From: Candidatus Aenigmatarchaeota archaeon | GTDB taxonomy: Archaea > Aenigmatarchaeota > Aenigmatarchaeia > PWEA01 > JACQIF01 | Assembly: GCA_016432325.1 (NCBI GenBank) | Contig: CP066684.1 | Coordinates: 517,018 to 581,017 of the forward strand | Length of the DNA stretch: 64,000 bases | Direction of reading: 5' to 3' | Shown: piece after piece, positions 48,555 to 56,043 of the stretch | How positions within the stretch are numbered: position 1 is the stretch's first letter | Layout: each line of letters opens with the position of its first letter | The notes under the pieces: model-generated | What the model was told of the DNA's origin: nothing | Databases searched by the model: none | The model's input: the letters and a program-made list of their open reading frames with translations, nothing else | Translations under genes and position numbers: made by a program

Positions 48555-50753
48555 ATGGCCGAGAAAGAAGGACACAGCGAACGCGTGCAGCAGCTGATGA
48601 ACAATCCGAAGAACATCCGCAACATCGGCATCGTCAGCCACATCCACCACGGAAAAACGACCCTGACGGACAACCTCGCCGCACAATCCGGCATGATGTC
48701 CGCAGAACTCGTAGGCGAGCGCATGCTCACGTGGATAGACACGCAGGAGCGTGAAAGGCTCATGACCATCTACGGCGCGACCGTGACGATGGCCCACAGG
48801 TTCGACGACCAGCAGTACCTTATCAATCTTCTTGACACGCCGGGTCACGTCGACTTCGGAGGCGACGTGACGCGCGCGATGCGCGCCGTGGACGGTGCGG
48901 TAGTGATGGTCTGCGCTGTCGAGGGCATAATGCCCCAAACGGAAACGGTTCTGAAGCAAGCGCTCGCCGAGCGCGTGAAACCGATACTCTTCATCAACAA
49001 GGTCGACCGAGCCATAAAGGAACTTCAGCTCACGCCCGAGGCTCTGCTGCAGCGTTTGGAAAAACTAGTCATAGAGGTCAACAAATTCGTGCGCAACCAC
49101 GTGGAACCCGAGTTCGCGGACAAGTGGGCGTTCTCCGTGAAAGACGGCTCTGTCGCGTTCGGAAGCGCACTGCGCAAGTGGGCCATAAGCGTGCCTTACA
49201 TGAAGAAGAGCGGCGTCACGTTCAAAGAGATAATAGAGGCGTGCGCATCGGGAAGAGACGAGGAGCTTGCGACCAAGGCGCCGATGTACACGGTCGTTCT
49301 GGACATGGTTATCCAACATCTTCCATCGCCGATAGAAGCGCAGCCATACCGCGTACTGCGTGTCTGGAAGGGCGATCCGGAAAGCGGTGTCGGCAAGCAG
49401 ATGATAACATGCGACCAGAACGGCAAGCTCGGCGCCGTAATAACAAAGGTCGTGCAAGACCCGCACGCGGGCCTGATTTCAACCGTGCGCATATTCTCCG
49501 GACGCATCGTCGCCGGCCAGAACGTCTATGCGCTGGGACTCAAGAAACCCATCAAGGTTCAGCAGGTCACCACGTTCATCGCTGACAAACGACAGCCCGT
49601 CGAATACGCGACTGCAGGGAATGTAGTCGGCCTTGTGGGCATTGCCGAAGCGTCGGTCGGCGAGACGCTCTGCGATGCGGACGCGGTCATCGAGGCGTTC
49701 GAGGAAATAAAGCACATCTTCGAGCCTGTCGTTACGAAGGCGCTCGAACCCAAGAGGCCGCAGGACCTGCCGAAGCTCGTCGAGATACTCAGGATACTCG
49801 GAAAGGAGGACACCACGCTCAAGATTGAAATCAACCAGGAGACCGGCGAGACGCTCGTGTCGGGACTCGGAGAGCTGCACCTCGACGCGAAGGTCGAGCG
49901 CAAGATACGCGAGAAGGGAATAGAACTGCTCGCATCGACTCCGATTGTCGTCTACCGCGAGACGTGCACGAAGAAGGCCGGGCCTGTGGAAGGCAAATCC
50001 CCTAACAAGCACAACGCGTTCTACGTGCAGGTGGAGCCAGTGCCCGCCGCCGTATACAAGGCGATGATAGACGGCGCGCTGCCATCGAGCAAGGAGATGA
50101 AGAAGAAAGACCAGGCGTTCATAGACAAGCTGCGCGAGCTGGGCATGGACAAGAAGGACACCGACGGCCTCGAGCTGCTATACGAGCGCAACTTCCTGAT
50201 AGACGCGACAAAAGGCATCCAGTATCTCAACGAGGCCATGGAACTCATCAAGCAGTCTTTCAAAGAGGTGGCCAACGAGGGTCCGCTCGGCCGCGAACCG
50301 GTCACCGGGATGATTATACGCGTGGCAGACGCGAAGCTCCACGAGGACGCGATACACCGCGGACCGGCGCAGGTCATACCGGCCGTACGCCAAGCGATAA
50401 AGAACGCGGTGCTGATGGGCGGCGCGACGCTGCTCGAGCCGCGCCAGATAGTTCTCATAAACTCGGACCACGAAAGCGTAGGAAACGTGATGAAAGAGGT
50501 CCAGACGCGGCGCGGCGAAGTGCTGGACGTGACGACGGAACTGGGCTCGACGAACGTGAAGGCGAAGCTGCCCGTGGCGGAGATGTTCGGCTTCGAGGCG
50601 GCGCTCAAATCGGCTACTGGCGGCAGAGGATTCTACTCTCTGGTCGACGTGACGTTCGAGAACATCCCGCGTGAACTGCTCGAGCGGACGGTCGTGCAGA
50701 TACGCACTCGTAAGGGCCTCAGCGCCGAGATGCCGAGACCGGAACTCGGTTAA
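48555..50753 (+). CDS. fusA: Elongation factor aEF-2
   Basis: GTPase translocase, 732 aa. The G1 loop reads HIHHGKT (29-35) where nearly all EF-2 have H[IV]DHGKT, and switch I reads RERLMTI (66-72) where RGITI is expected. NKVD and the rest of the G domain are normal. The diphthamide-site region LHEDAIHRGPAQ is intact (His ~601). ATG 48555 is preferred over the in-frame GTG 48546. TATA box TTTATATAC lies upstream. Confidence 0.95.
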   Translation: MAEKEGHSERVQQLMNNPKNIRNIGIVSHIHHGKTTLTDNLAAQSGMMSAELVGERMLTWIDTQERERLMTIYGATVTMAHRFDDQQYLINLLDTPGHVDFGGDVTRAMRAVDGAVVMVCAVEGIMPQTETVLKQALAERVKPILFINKVDRAIKELQLTPEALLQRLEKLVIEVNKFVRNHVEPEFADKWAFSVKDGSVAFGSALRKWAISVPYMKKSGVTFKEIIEACASGRDEELATKAPMYTVVLDMVIQHLPSPIEAQPYRVLRVWKGDPESGVGKQMITCDQNGKLGAVITKVVQDPHAGLISTVRIFSGRIVAGQNVYALGLKKPIKVQQVTTFIADKRQPVEYATAGNVVGLVGIAEASVGETLCDADAVIEAFEEIKHIFEPVVTKALEPKRPQDLPKLVEILRILGKEDTTLKIEINQETGETLVSGLGELHLDAKVERKIREKGIELLASTPIVVYRETCTKKAGPVEGKSPNKHNAFYVQVEPVPAAVYKAMIDGALPSSKEMKKKDQAFIDKLRELGMDKKDTDGLELLYERNFLIDATKGIQYLNEAMELIKQSFKEVANEGPLGREPVTGMIIRVADAKLHEDAIHRGPAQVIPAVRQAIKNAVLMGGATLLEPRQIVLINSDHESVGNVMKEVQTRRGEVLDVTTELGSTNVKAKLPVAEMFGFEAALKSATGGRGFYSLVDVTFENIPRELLERTVVQIRTRKGLSAEMPRPELG

Positions 50754-50791
50754 GAGACATTATAAAACATTGCGCCCAAATATCCACCGAG

Positions 50792-51307
50792 TCACTTTGC
50801 CCGTCTGCCGCGCATCGCGTACTTTGGTCCTTCTGGCGTCTTGACAATCTTTAGGATTTTTCTGTGTCCCGCAAGAACATTGAGGTAGGGGGCCACTTCG
50901 TTCGGCTTGATTTTGTAGCCGGCCTTCTCAGCCCGCTCGACTATATCCGGTATGCCCAAGGCCCTCCTGCTTCTTTTGATGAGATCAAACGCGTAGACGC
51001 CAGGCCTGAAAGAGTCGCTGTCGCTTTTTGCGCGTCTTCCCGCACGTCGCTGCGGGGTTTCCTGACCGTCTTCCTGTCGAACTTCATAGTCAAACTCTGT
51101 TCTCAGATAATCTCGTAGCTCCTGGTCGCTTTCTGCAATCTTGTAAATCTGCGTTCTCAAGTCCCGCGCATGTGAGTCCAGTTCCGAAACCCGCAAGACC
51201 ATGCCTATGCACTCGGCAGCGCTCTGCTCGCGAGGCTCTGCGTATTTGCGTGCTAATCGCTGAGCCTTGTAATCCAAACGTGACTTCCTTGGCATTCGAT
51301 TCCCCAT
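50792..51307 (-). CDS. Hypothetical protein with C-terminal winged-helix-like domain, 171 aa
   Basis: The N-terminus is helical and charged; residues ~105-165 (VYAFDLIKRSRRALGIPDIVERAEKAGYKIKPNEVAPYLNVLAGHRKILKIVK) have the character of a winged helix or a DNA-binding module. A TATA box TTTTAAATA lies ~27 nt before ATG 51307. Function unknown; its GC is somewhat lower than aEF-2. Confidence 0.55.
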   Translation of the reverse strand: MGNRMPRKSRLDYKAQRLARKYAEPREQSAAECIGMVLRVSELDSHARDLRTQIYKIAESDQELRDYLRTEFDYEVRQEDGQETPQRRAGRRAKSDSDSFRPGVYAFDLIKRSRRALGIPDIVERAEKAGYKIKPNEVAPYLNVLAGHRKILKIVKTPEGPKYAMRGRRAK

Positions 51308-51379
51308 ACAATTGATTGGTGCAAAGTTATTTAAAACAATGAGCGCCGTGGACGACCTCTTAGGCCTATTGCATCCTTG

Positions 51380-51874
51380 CTACTTGCCCGACTTGACCGT
51401 CTCGACCGCACGGACGTCGCGAACTCGTTTCAGTTCCTCTTCCGAGAAGGGGGCAATAAAGACCAGCACGAAACCGTCTGGGTCACGGAAGGCCGCCTCG
51501 ATGGTTCCCCAGTAATAGTGCCTAATCGGGACCTTGATGTTCACGTTTGCGTTCTTGAGAAGCGGGACCAATGACTCGACGCTGATCATCGCGGAGATTT
51601 TCGGCGTCTTCACCTGCTCCTTGAACACGGAGGAGTTCGTTATTGCAATGTGACCTTCAGCAATCTCAAGCTTTGCGCCGCCCGGAACCTCGAACGTCAT
51701 CCCGCGGTAGCGTTCAGGAGCCGACGCTAGACCCTTCGGTAACGTTGAGCGAAACTTCTCGTCTCCGTACGCGAAGATGGGTCTGAATCCAAGTGACTCG
51801 TAGAACTTGCGCGACCTATCGAAGTCCCCTACCTTCAGGTGTATTCCAAGACCAGTAATCTTGCATTCTGACAT
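51380..51874 (-). CDS. VOC/glyoxalase-fold protein
   Basis: 164 aa with the vicinal-oxygen-chelate pattern: LGIHLKVGDFDRSRKFYESLGFRPIF at the start, GGAKLEIAEGHIA, and AAFRDPDGFVLVFIAP at the end. Members include glyoxalase I, antibiotic-binding proteins and dioxygenases; the substrate cannot be deduced. ATG 51874 is the family-consistent start; the longer frame to 51922 is less likely. Base composition and codon use look foreign compared with aEF-2. Confidence 0.8.
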   Translation of the reverse strand: MSECKITGLGIHLKVGDFDRSRKFYESLGFRPIFAYGDEKFRSTLPKGLASAPERYRGMTFEVPGGAKLEIAEGHIAITNSSVFKEQVKTPKISAMISVESLVPLLKNANVNIKVPIRHYYWGTIEAAFRDPDGFVLVFIAPFSEEELKRVRDVRAVETVKSGK

Positions 51875-51962
51875 TTCCGCAACCTCTTTTGTGTAGCTAT
51901 TTTCTACCCCTCTAGCATTCAACTTGGTTTAGTTTCACGATCGCTTGATATTGTGGTTTGGC

Positions 51963-52067
51963 TCAATCGGCGAACCGATAACGCGCCCCAATATGCGTTG
52001 CCTCCCCGTTTTCAACCATTCCACATTCATGACAATATTCGGCCTCCTGAGCATTTAAGGCTAACAC
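51963..52067 (-). pseudogene. Zinc-ribbon fragment, ~34 aa
   Basis: The minus frame beginning GTG 52067 reads LALNAQEAEYCHECGMVENG ... HIGARYRFAD and stops at 51965-51963. Only one CxxC half of a ribbon is left and no upstream start with good context is seen. It resembles the end of a larger protein and is probably a decayed gene at the edge of the 52-58 kb island. No other gene is visible between 51923 and 52116. Confidence 0.3.
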
Positions 52068-52116
52068 AAGAGGTCGAACAGCGCCCGATATTATTATTTA
52101 AGGTGGTGGTGGCCGC

Positions 52117-53433
52117 TTAGGCGGTTTTGTTGCGCAGGGCGCCAAATCCGGGAATTTCAAACTCGGCCGCTCCCTTGTAGTAGTCGCGTATCCTGCTGAA
52201 GAGTGTTTTAATCTCTGGATTTTCATACGACTGCGTCTTAGTCGCTATTCGTTTCAGGGTTCTGTCGGGATCCTCGTTGAATTCCACTTGGAAATGTTCG
52301 ACGCCGACCTTGAATATCAGCTCGGAGGCGTCCGTCCTGCTCCGCTTTGTTGTCGATTCGGAGAAGATCTCTTCAAGATTGTCATCACTCAGGGGAAAAT
52401 CAATCGGTTTCAGATGTTTTCCTATCCTAGGGATGATTCTAGGAAGTTGTTTCGCCAGAGTTTCGGCGTCGGGAAACATATTCGGCCACTCGCGCGTAAA
52501 TATTTCGACCGCTTCAGACGTATATCCGTCGAGCGCCAGAGAGGCTATCGCGCCAGCCGCCTTGTTTCTTTCTAGAAACTGGCCTACTTGGTCTTCTGTG
52601 GGAGCGATCTTTCTCCTTAAAACATCGCGCCAGCCGTAGTTTATAGCAGCGCAGTATGCCCCCCTATCTACTTTAAAGAGTTCGACGGCGCTCAATCCTT
52701 CCAAGCCGTTCTCCTTCAAGTATGCGACAAACCCATCCTTCCCCATGGCTTTCCAACGACGCCACTTTGTATGCCGCCGTCTCAGAACATTCCTCCAGCC
52801 ATGTCTCCTAGCGGCGTCGTACGCCGCATAATCCTTTTTTATGAGTTCGCCGGGGGTCAACTCGTCCAATCCATTCTCCTTCAAGTATGCAACAAACCTA
52901 TCCCTGTCCATTGCCTTCCAGTTCCTACCTTTCTTGATTCTTATCAGAAGATCGGTCCAACAATACCTTCTGGCGGCATCATACGCTCCCTTGTCTCTAT
53001 CGTCAAGCTCCTTCGGACTTAGTCCTTCCAAGCCGTTCTCCTTCAAGTAATTTACAAACCCATCCTTCCCCATGGCTTTCCAACGACGCCCTTTCTTCCG
53101 TTCCAATTTCAAAAGGTCAAGCCAACCATATACACGCGCGGCTCTGTAAGCTCCCGAATCCATTTCGTTGAGTTCCTGTGGATGCACTCCTTCAAATCCG
53201 TTCTCCTTCAGGTAGCCGGCAAAATCCTCTTTGGTCATTCTGCTCCAATCTCTCTGCTGGGTTCCAGGTATAACATCAAGCCAATCGTATCTTCTAGCGG
53301 CCTGGTAGGCCCCCTGGTCTTTTCTACTAAGCTCCCCATGGTTCAGCTTATTCAAACCGTTCTCTTTCAAGTAAGCAACGAATCCGTCCTTGTCCATCTC
53401 TTTCCAGTTTCTTGGCTGTCGCGCCATGTTCAT
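52117..53433 (-). CDS. Tandem-repeat protein with shared C-terminal domain (5 repeats)
   Basis: 438 aa with five ~54-residue repeats: R-x-W-K-x-M-x-K-D-x-F-V-x-YLKENGL-x-x-L-x-x-x-EL ... D-x-x-A-Y-x-AAR-x-x-x-W-x-D-x-L. The C-terminal domain (~285-438) starts FLERNKAAGAIASLALDGY, includes AKQLPRIIPRIGKHLKPIDFPL and ends FEIPGFGALRNKT; it is shared with the two paralogues. The repeat recalls small helical DNA-binding modules such as homing-endonuclease-associated (HNR/SANT-like) repeats. Its ATG overlaps the upstream stop by 4 nt. Lower GC than flanking genes. Confidence 0.75.
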   Translation of the reverse strand: MNMARQPRNWKEMDKDGFVAYLKENGLNKLNHGELSRKDQGAYQAARRYDWLDVIPGTQQRDWSRMTKEDFAGYLKENGFEGVHPQELNEMDSGAYRAARVYGWLDLLKLERKKGRRWKAMGKDGFVNYLKENGLEGLSPKELDDRDKGAYDAARRYCWTDLLIRIKKGRNWKAMDRDRFVAYLKENGLDELTPGELIKKDYAAYDAARRHGWRNVLRRRHTKWRRWKAMGKDGFVAYLKENGLEGLSAVELFKVDRGAYCAAINYGWRDVLRRKIAPTEDQVGQFLERNKAAGAIASLALDGYTSEAVEIFTREWPNMFPDAETLAKQLPRIIPRIGKHLKPIDFPLSDDNLEEIFSESTTKRSRTDASELIFKVGVEHFQVEFNEDPDRTLKRIATKTQSYENPEIKTLFSRIRDYYKGAAEFEIPGFGALRNKTA

Positions 53434-54905
53434 GCCTCTCTCAGTTTCCCGAAGCCCGGTATCTCGAACTCCATCGCGTTTCTATAGTATTCGTGGACTC
53501 TCTTGAAAATGCTTCTAACTTCGGCCTTCTGTTGCGTGTTCACCATTCGTTCCAGCTCGGAAAGGACAGATCGTGGGTCGGCGTTGAATGTCGCCTGGTA
53601 GTGCTGGACTCCTATCTCATAAACAATTCCAGCGAGTTCCTTCCTGGTTGCTTTCGGCAAGTCCTTTGAAAATATCGTCTGGAGGCGGTCTTCATTGACC
53701 GGAAAATCCAGCGGCTTCAAGTGCTTTCCTATCTTGGGGACTATTCTGGGTAGCTGTTTTGCGAGCGTCGCGGCTACCGGAAAGGCGTTGGGCCATTCGC
53801 GCGCGAGTATGTCAACCACGTCGGAGGCGTAGCCGTCAACTGCCAGCGAGGCTATCGCGCTGGCGGCTTTGTTGTTCGCGAGGAACTTTTTTGCCTGGGT
53901 TTCTCTCTGGGCGATCTGTCTTTTCAACAGATCGAGCCACCCGTGTGTGCGAGCTGCTGCGTATGCCCCGCTATCTTTTCTAGCAAGTTCGCTGGGCGTC
54001 AATGTGTCCCATCCATTCGCTTCTAGGTAAGCAAGAAATTCTTCCCTACCAATATTCTTCCAATCTCTCCTCTTTCGTATTTGCCTTTTCAAAACGTCAA
54101 GCCAGTCATGCCTTAGAGCAGCTCCATACGCTTTATCGTCCCTTTTTTGGAGTTCCTCGGGGCTCAATTCAAACAACCCGCGATCCTTGAGATATTCAAT
54201 AAATCCCTTCTTGCCCATAGTCTCCCAGTAATGTCCTTCTGTCGGAGCCCTCCTTAGGATGTCTGTCCAACCGTATTTCTCGGCAGCATAACTCGCATGC
54301 CTGTCTCGCTTCTTAAGTTCGCCACGACTCAGGCCGGCTAACCCCTTATTCGTCAGGTATTGTTCGAATCCCGCTTTCCCCAAGTTCTTCCAATCTACCT
54401 CTTCTTTATCTCTCTTAGTCCTCACAACGTCAAGCCAGCCGTGATTTTTAGCGGCTTCGTATGCTTTTTTATCGATTGTTTGTAATTCGCCGCGACTCAA
54501 TTTGTCTAGGTTTCTTTTTTGCAGATACTTGACAAATCCTTCCTTACCCATCGCACTCCAATTCCTTCCACGTGGCTGCTCCCTTTTCACGATGCTAATC
54601 CAGCCGTTTCTACAGGCGGCAGAGTAGGCTCTCAAATCCCTCGTCTGCAGTTCGCCGCGACTCAACCCATCCAACCCCCTCTCTTTCAGGTAAGCAACGA
54701 ATCCCTCCTTGCCCATCCCTTCCCAGTCTATTCGCTCTCTTTTTACAGCATCGATCCAGCCGTGTACCTTTGCGGCTTCGTAGGCAGCCGGGTCTCTTTT
54801 CCTAAATTCCCCACGAGGCAAGCCTTCCAAGCCCCTTTCTGCCAGATATTCGATGAATCCGTTTTTGTCCATCTCTTTCCAACGCTGTCTAGCCATGCCG
54901 AACAC
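53430..54905 (-). CDS. Tandem-repeat protein with shared C-terminal domain (6 repeats)
   Basis: 491 aa with six ~54-residue repeats (WKEMDKNGFIEYLAERGLEG to HGWIDAVKR and so on), followed by the common C-terminal domain: FLANNKAASAIASLAVDGYASDVVDILAREWPNAFP, LPRIVPKIGKHLKPLDFPVNED, and the final FEIPGFGKLREA. Start overlaps the upstream gene by 17 nt; the stop overlaps the next gene by 4 nt. Repeats differ most at the loop after the last helix, where target specificity would lie. Confidence 0.75.
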   Translation of the reverse strand: MFGMARQRWKEMDKNGFIEYLAERGLEGLPRGEFRKRDPAAYEAAKVHGWIDAVKRERIDWEGMGKEGFVAYLKERGLDGLSRGELQTRDLRAYSAACRNGWISIVKREQPRGRNWSAMGKEGFVKYLQKRNLDKLSRGELQTIDKKAYEAAKNHGWLDVVRTKRDKEEVDWKNLGKAGFEQYLTNKGLAGLSRGELKKRDRHASYAAEKYGWTDILRRAPTEGHYWETMGKKGFIEYLKDRGLFELSPEELQKRDDKAYGAALRHDWLDVLKRQIRKRRDWKNIGREEFLAYLEANGWDTLTPSELARKDSGAYAAARTHGWLDLLKRQIAQRETQAKKFLANNKAASAIASLAVDGYASDVVDILAREWPNAFPVAATLAKQLPRIVPKIGKHLKPLDFPVNEDRLQTIFSKDLPKATRKELAGIVYEIGVQHYQATFNADPRSVLSELERMVNTQQKAEVRSIFKRVHEYYRNAMEFEIPGFGKLREA

Positions 54906-56043
54906 CTTTCATCTTCCCAAATCCAGGTATCTCGAACTCGGCCACAGCACTGTAGTATTCATGTATTCTACAGAAGATGTTTCTCACTCTCGGATTTTCA
55001 TACGATTGCGTCTTGGCGTGCATTTTCTCCAGTGTTGCTGCTGGGTCTCTGTTGAATTGAAGTTGGAAATATTCGACGCCGACATTCAAGATTATGTCGG
55101 ACGCTAGCATGTGGACTCTTTGTGGAACGTGTTCCGAAAATATTAGTTCAAGGTTTTCATTGTTTATGGGGAAATCCAGTGGTTTCACGTGCTTGCCTAC
55201 ACTGGGCACTATTCTAGGAAGTTGCCTCGCCAGCTCTTCTGCGTCAGGAAACACGCTTGGCCACTCCAGCGCCAATATGTCAGCCACATCGGAAATGTAT
55301 CCATCGAACGCAAGTGAAGCTATCGCGTTAGCACTCTGGTTGCTCTCTAGGAATTGCTTTGCCTGCCTTTCTCTCGGGAACGTCTTTCTCTTCAGTATGT
55401 CCAACCAGCCGTGTTTACGAGCGGCTTTGTATGCACCGGGATCCTTTTCAGAGAGGCCTGTCGGGCTCAAGTTCTCCCATCCGTTCTTTTGCAGATAGTC
55501 AATGAAACCCCTCCTCCCCATCTCCTCCCAGTCCCTCGGCGCCCGGCGCGTTCTTTTCAATGCGTCCAACCAGCCGTGTTCGCGAGCGGCATCATAGGCG
55601 CCCGGATCCCTTCTCGCAAGCTCCTTGGGACCCAGCTCCCCCAGCCCTTCTTCCTCCATATAGGAGACGAAGCCCTCTCTGTCCATCTTCCCCCAGTTCC
55701 TTGCTTTCCGTTTCCCTCTCTTCAACACATCCAGCCAGCCGTACTTTTTAGCGGCACGATACGCATCTCCGTCTCTCTTCGCAAGTTCTGGGGGGCCTAC
55801 ATCGGCCAATCCGTTCTCTCTTAAATATTCGACGAACCTTTCCTTTCCCGTAACGCCCAAGTCCCTCCTGTCTGGGTTCTTTGCCTTCAAATCCATCCAA
55901 GATTCGTGGGCGGCGTCGTATACTAGAGGATTTCTTCTTCGAACCGTTGCTATGTCCTGTTCGTCCATTCCCCTCTCTTTCAGAAAACCGACGAATCCAT
56001 CTTCGCCCATTTCCTTCCAGAACTCTTTGTTCCGCGTCATCAC
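54889..56043 (-). CDS. Tandem-repeat protein with shared C-terminal domain (4 repeats)
   Basis: 384 aa: a divergent first repeat (WKEMGEDGFVGFLKERGM), three regular repeats, then the same C-terminal domain ending FEIPGFGKMKG. Its start overlaps the upstream helicase-methyltransferase stop (ATGA), so all four proteins of this operon are made from one message. Likely the ancestral or most diverged paralogue. Confidence 0.75.
   Translation of the reverse strand: MMTRNKEFWKEMGEDGFVGFLKERGMDEQDIATVRRRNPLVYDAAHESWMDLKAKNPDRRDLGVTGKERFVEYLRENGLADVGPPELAKRDGDAYRAAKKYGWLDVLKRGKRKARNWGKMDREGFVSYMEEEGLGELGPKELARRDPGAYDAAREHGWLDALKRTRRAPRDWEEMGRRGFIDYLQKNGWENLSPTGLSEKDPGAYKAARKHGWLDILKRKTFPRERQAKQFLESNQSANAIASLAFDGYISDVADILALEWPSVFPDAEELARQLPRIVPSVGKHVKPLDFPINNENLELIFSEHVPQRVHMLASDIILNVGVEYFQLQFNRDPAATLEKMHAKTQSYENPRVRNIFCRIHEYYSAVAEFEIPGFGKMKGVRHG

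Noticed and set aside
52117-56043. CRISPR array or DNA-level tandem repeat
   Set aside because: The periodicity of ~162 nt reflects protein repeats whose DNA has diverged; there are no identical repeats or spacers.
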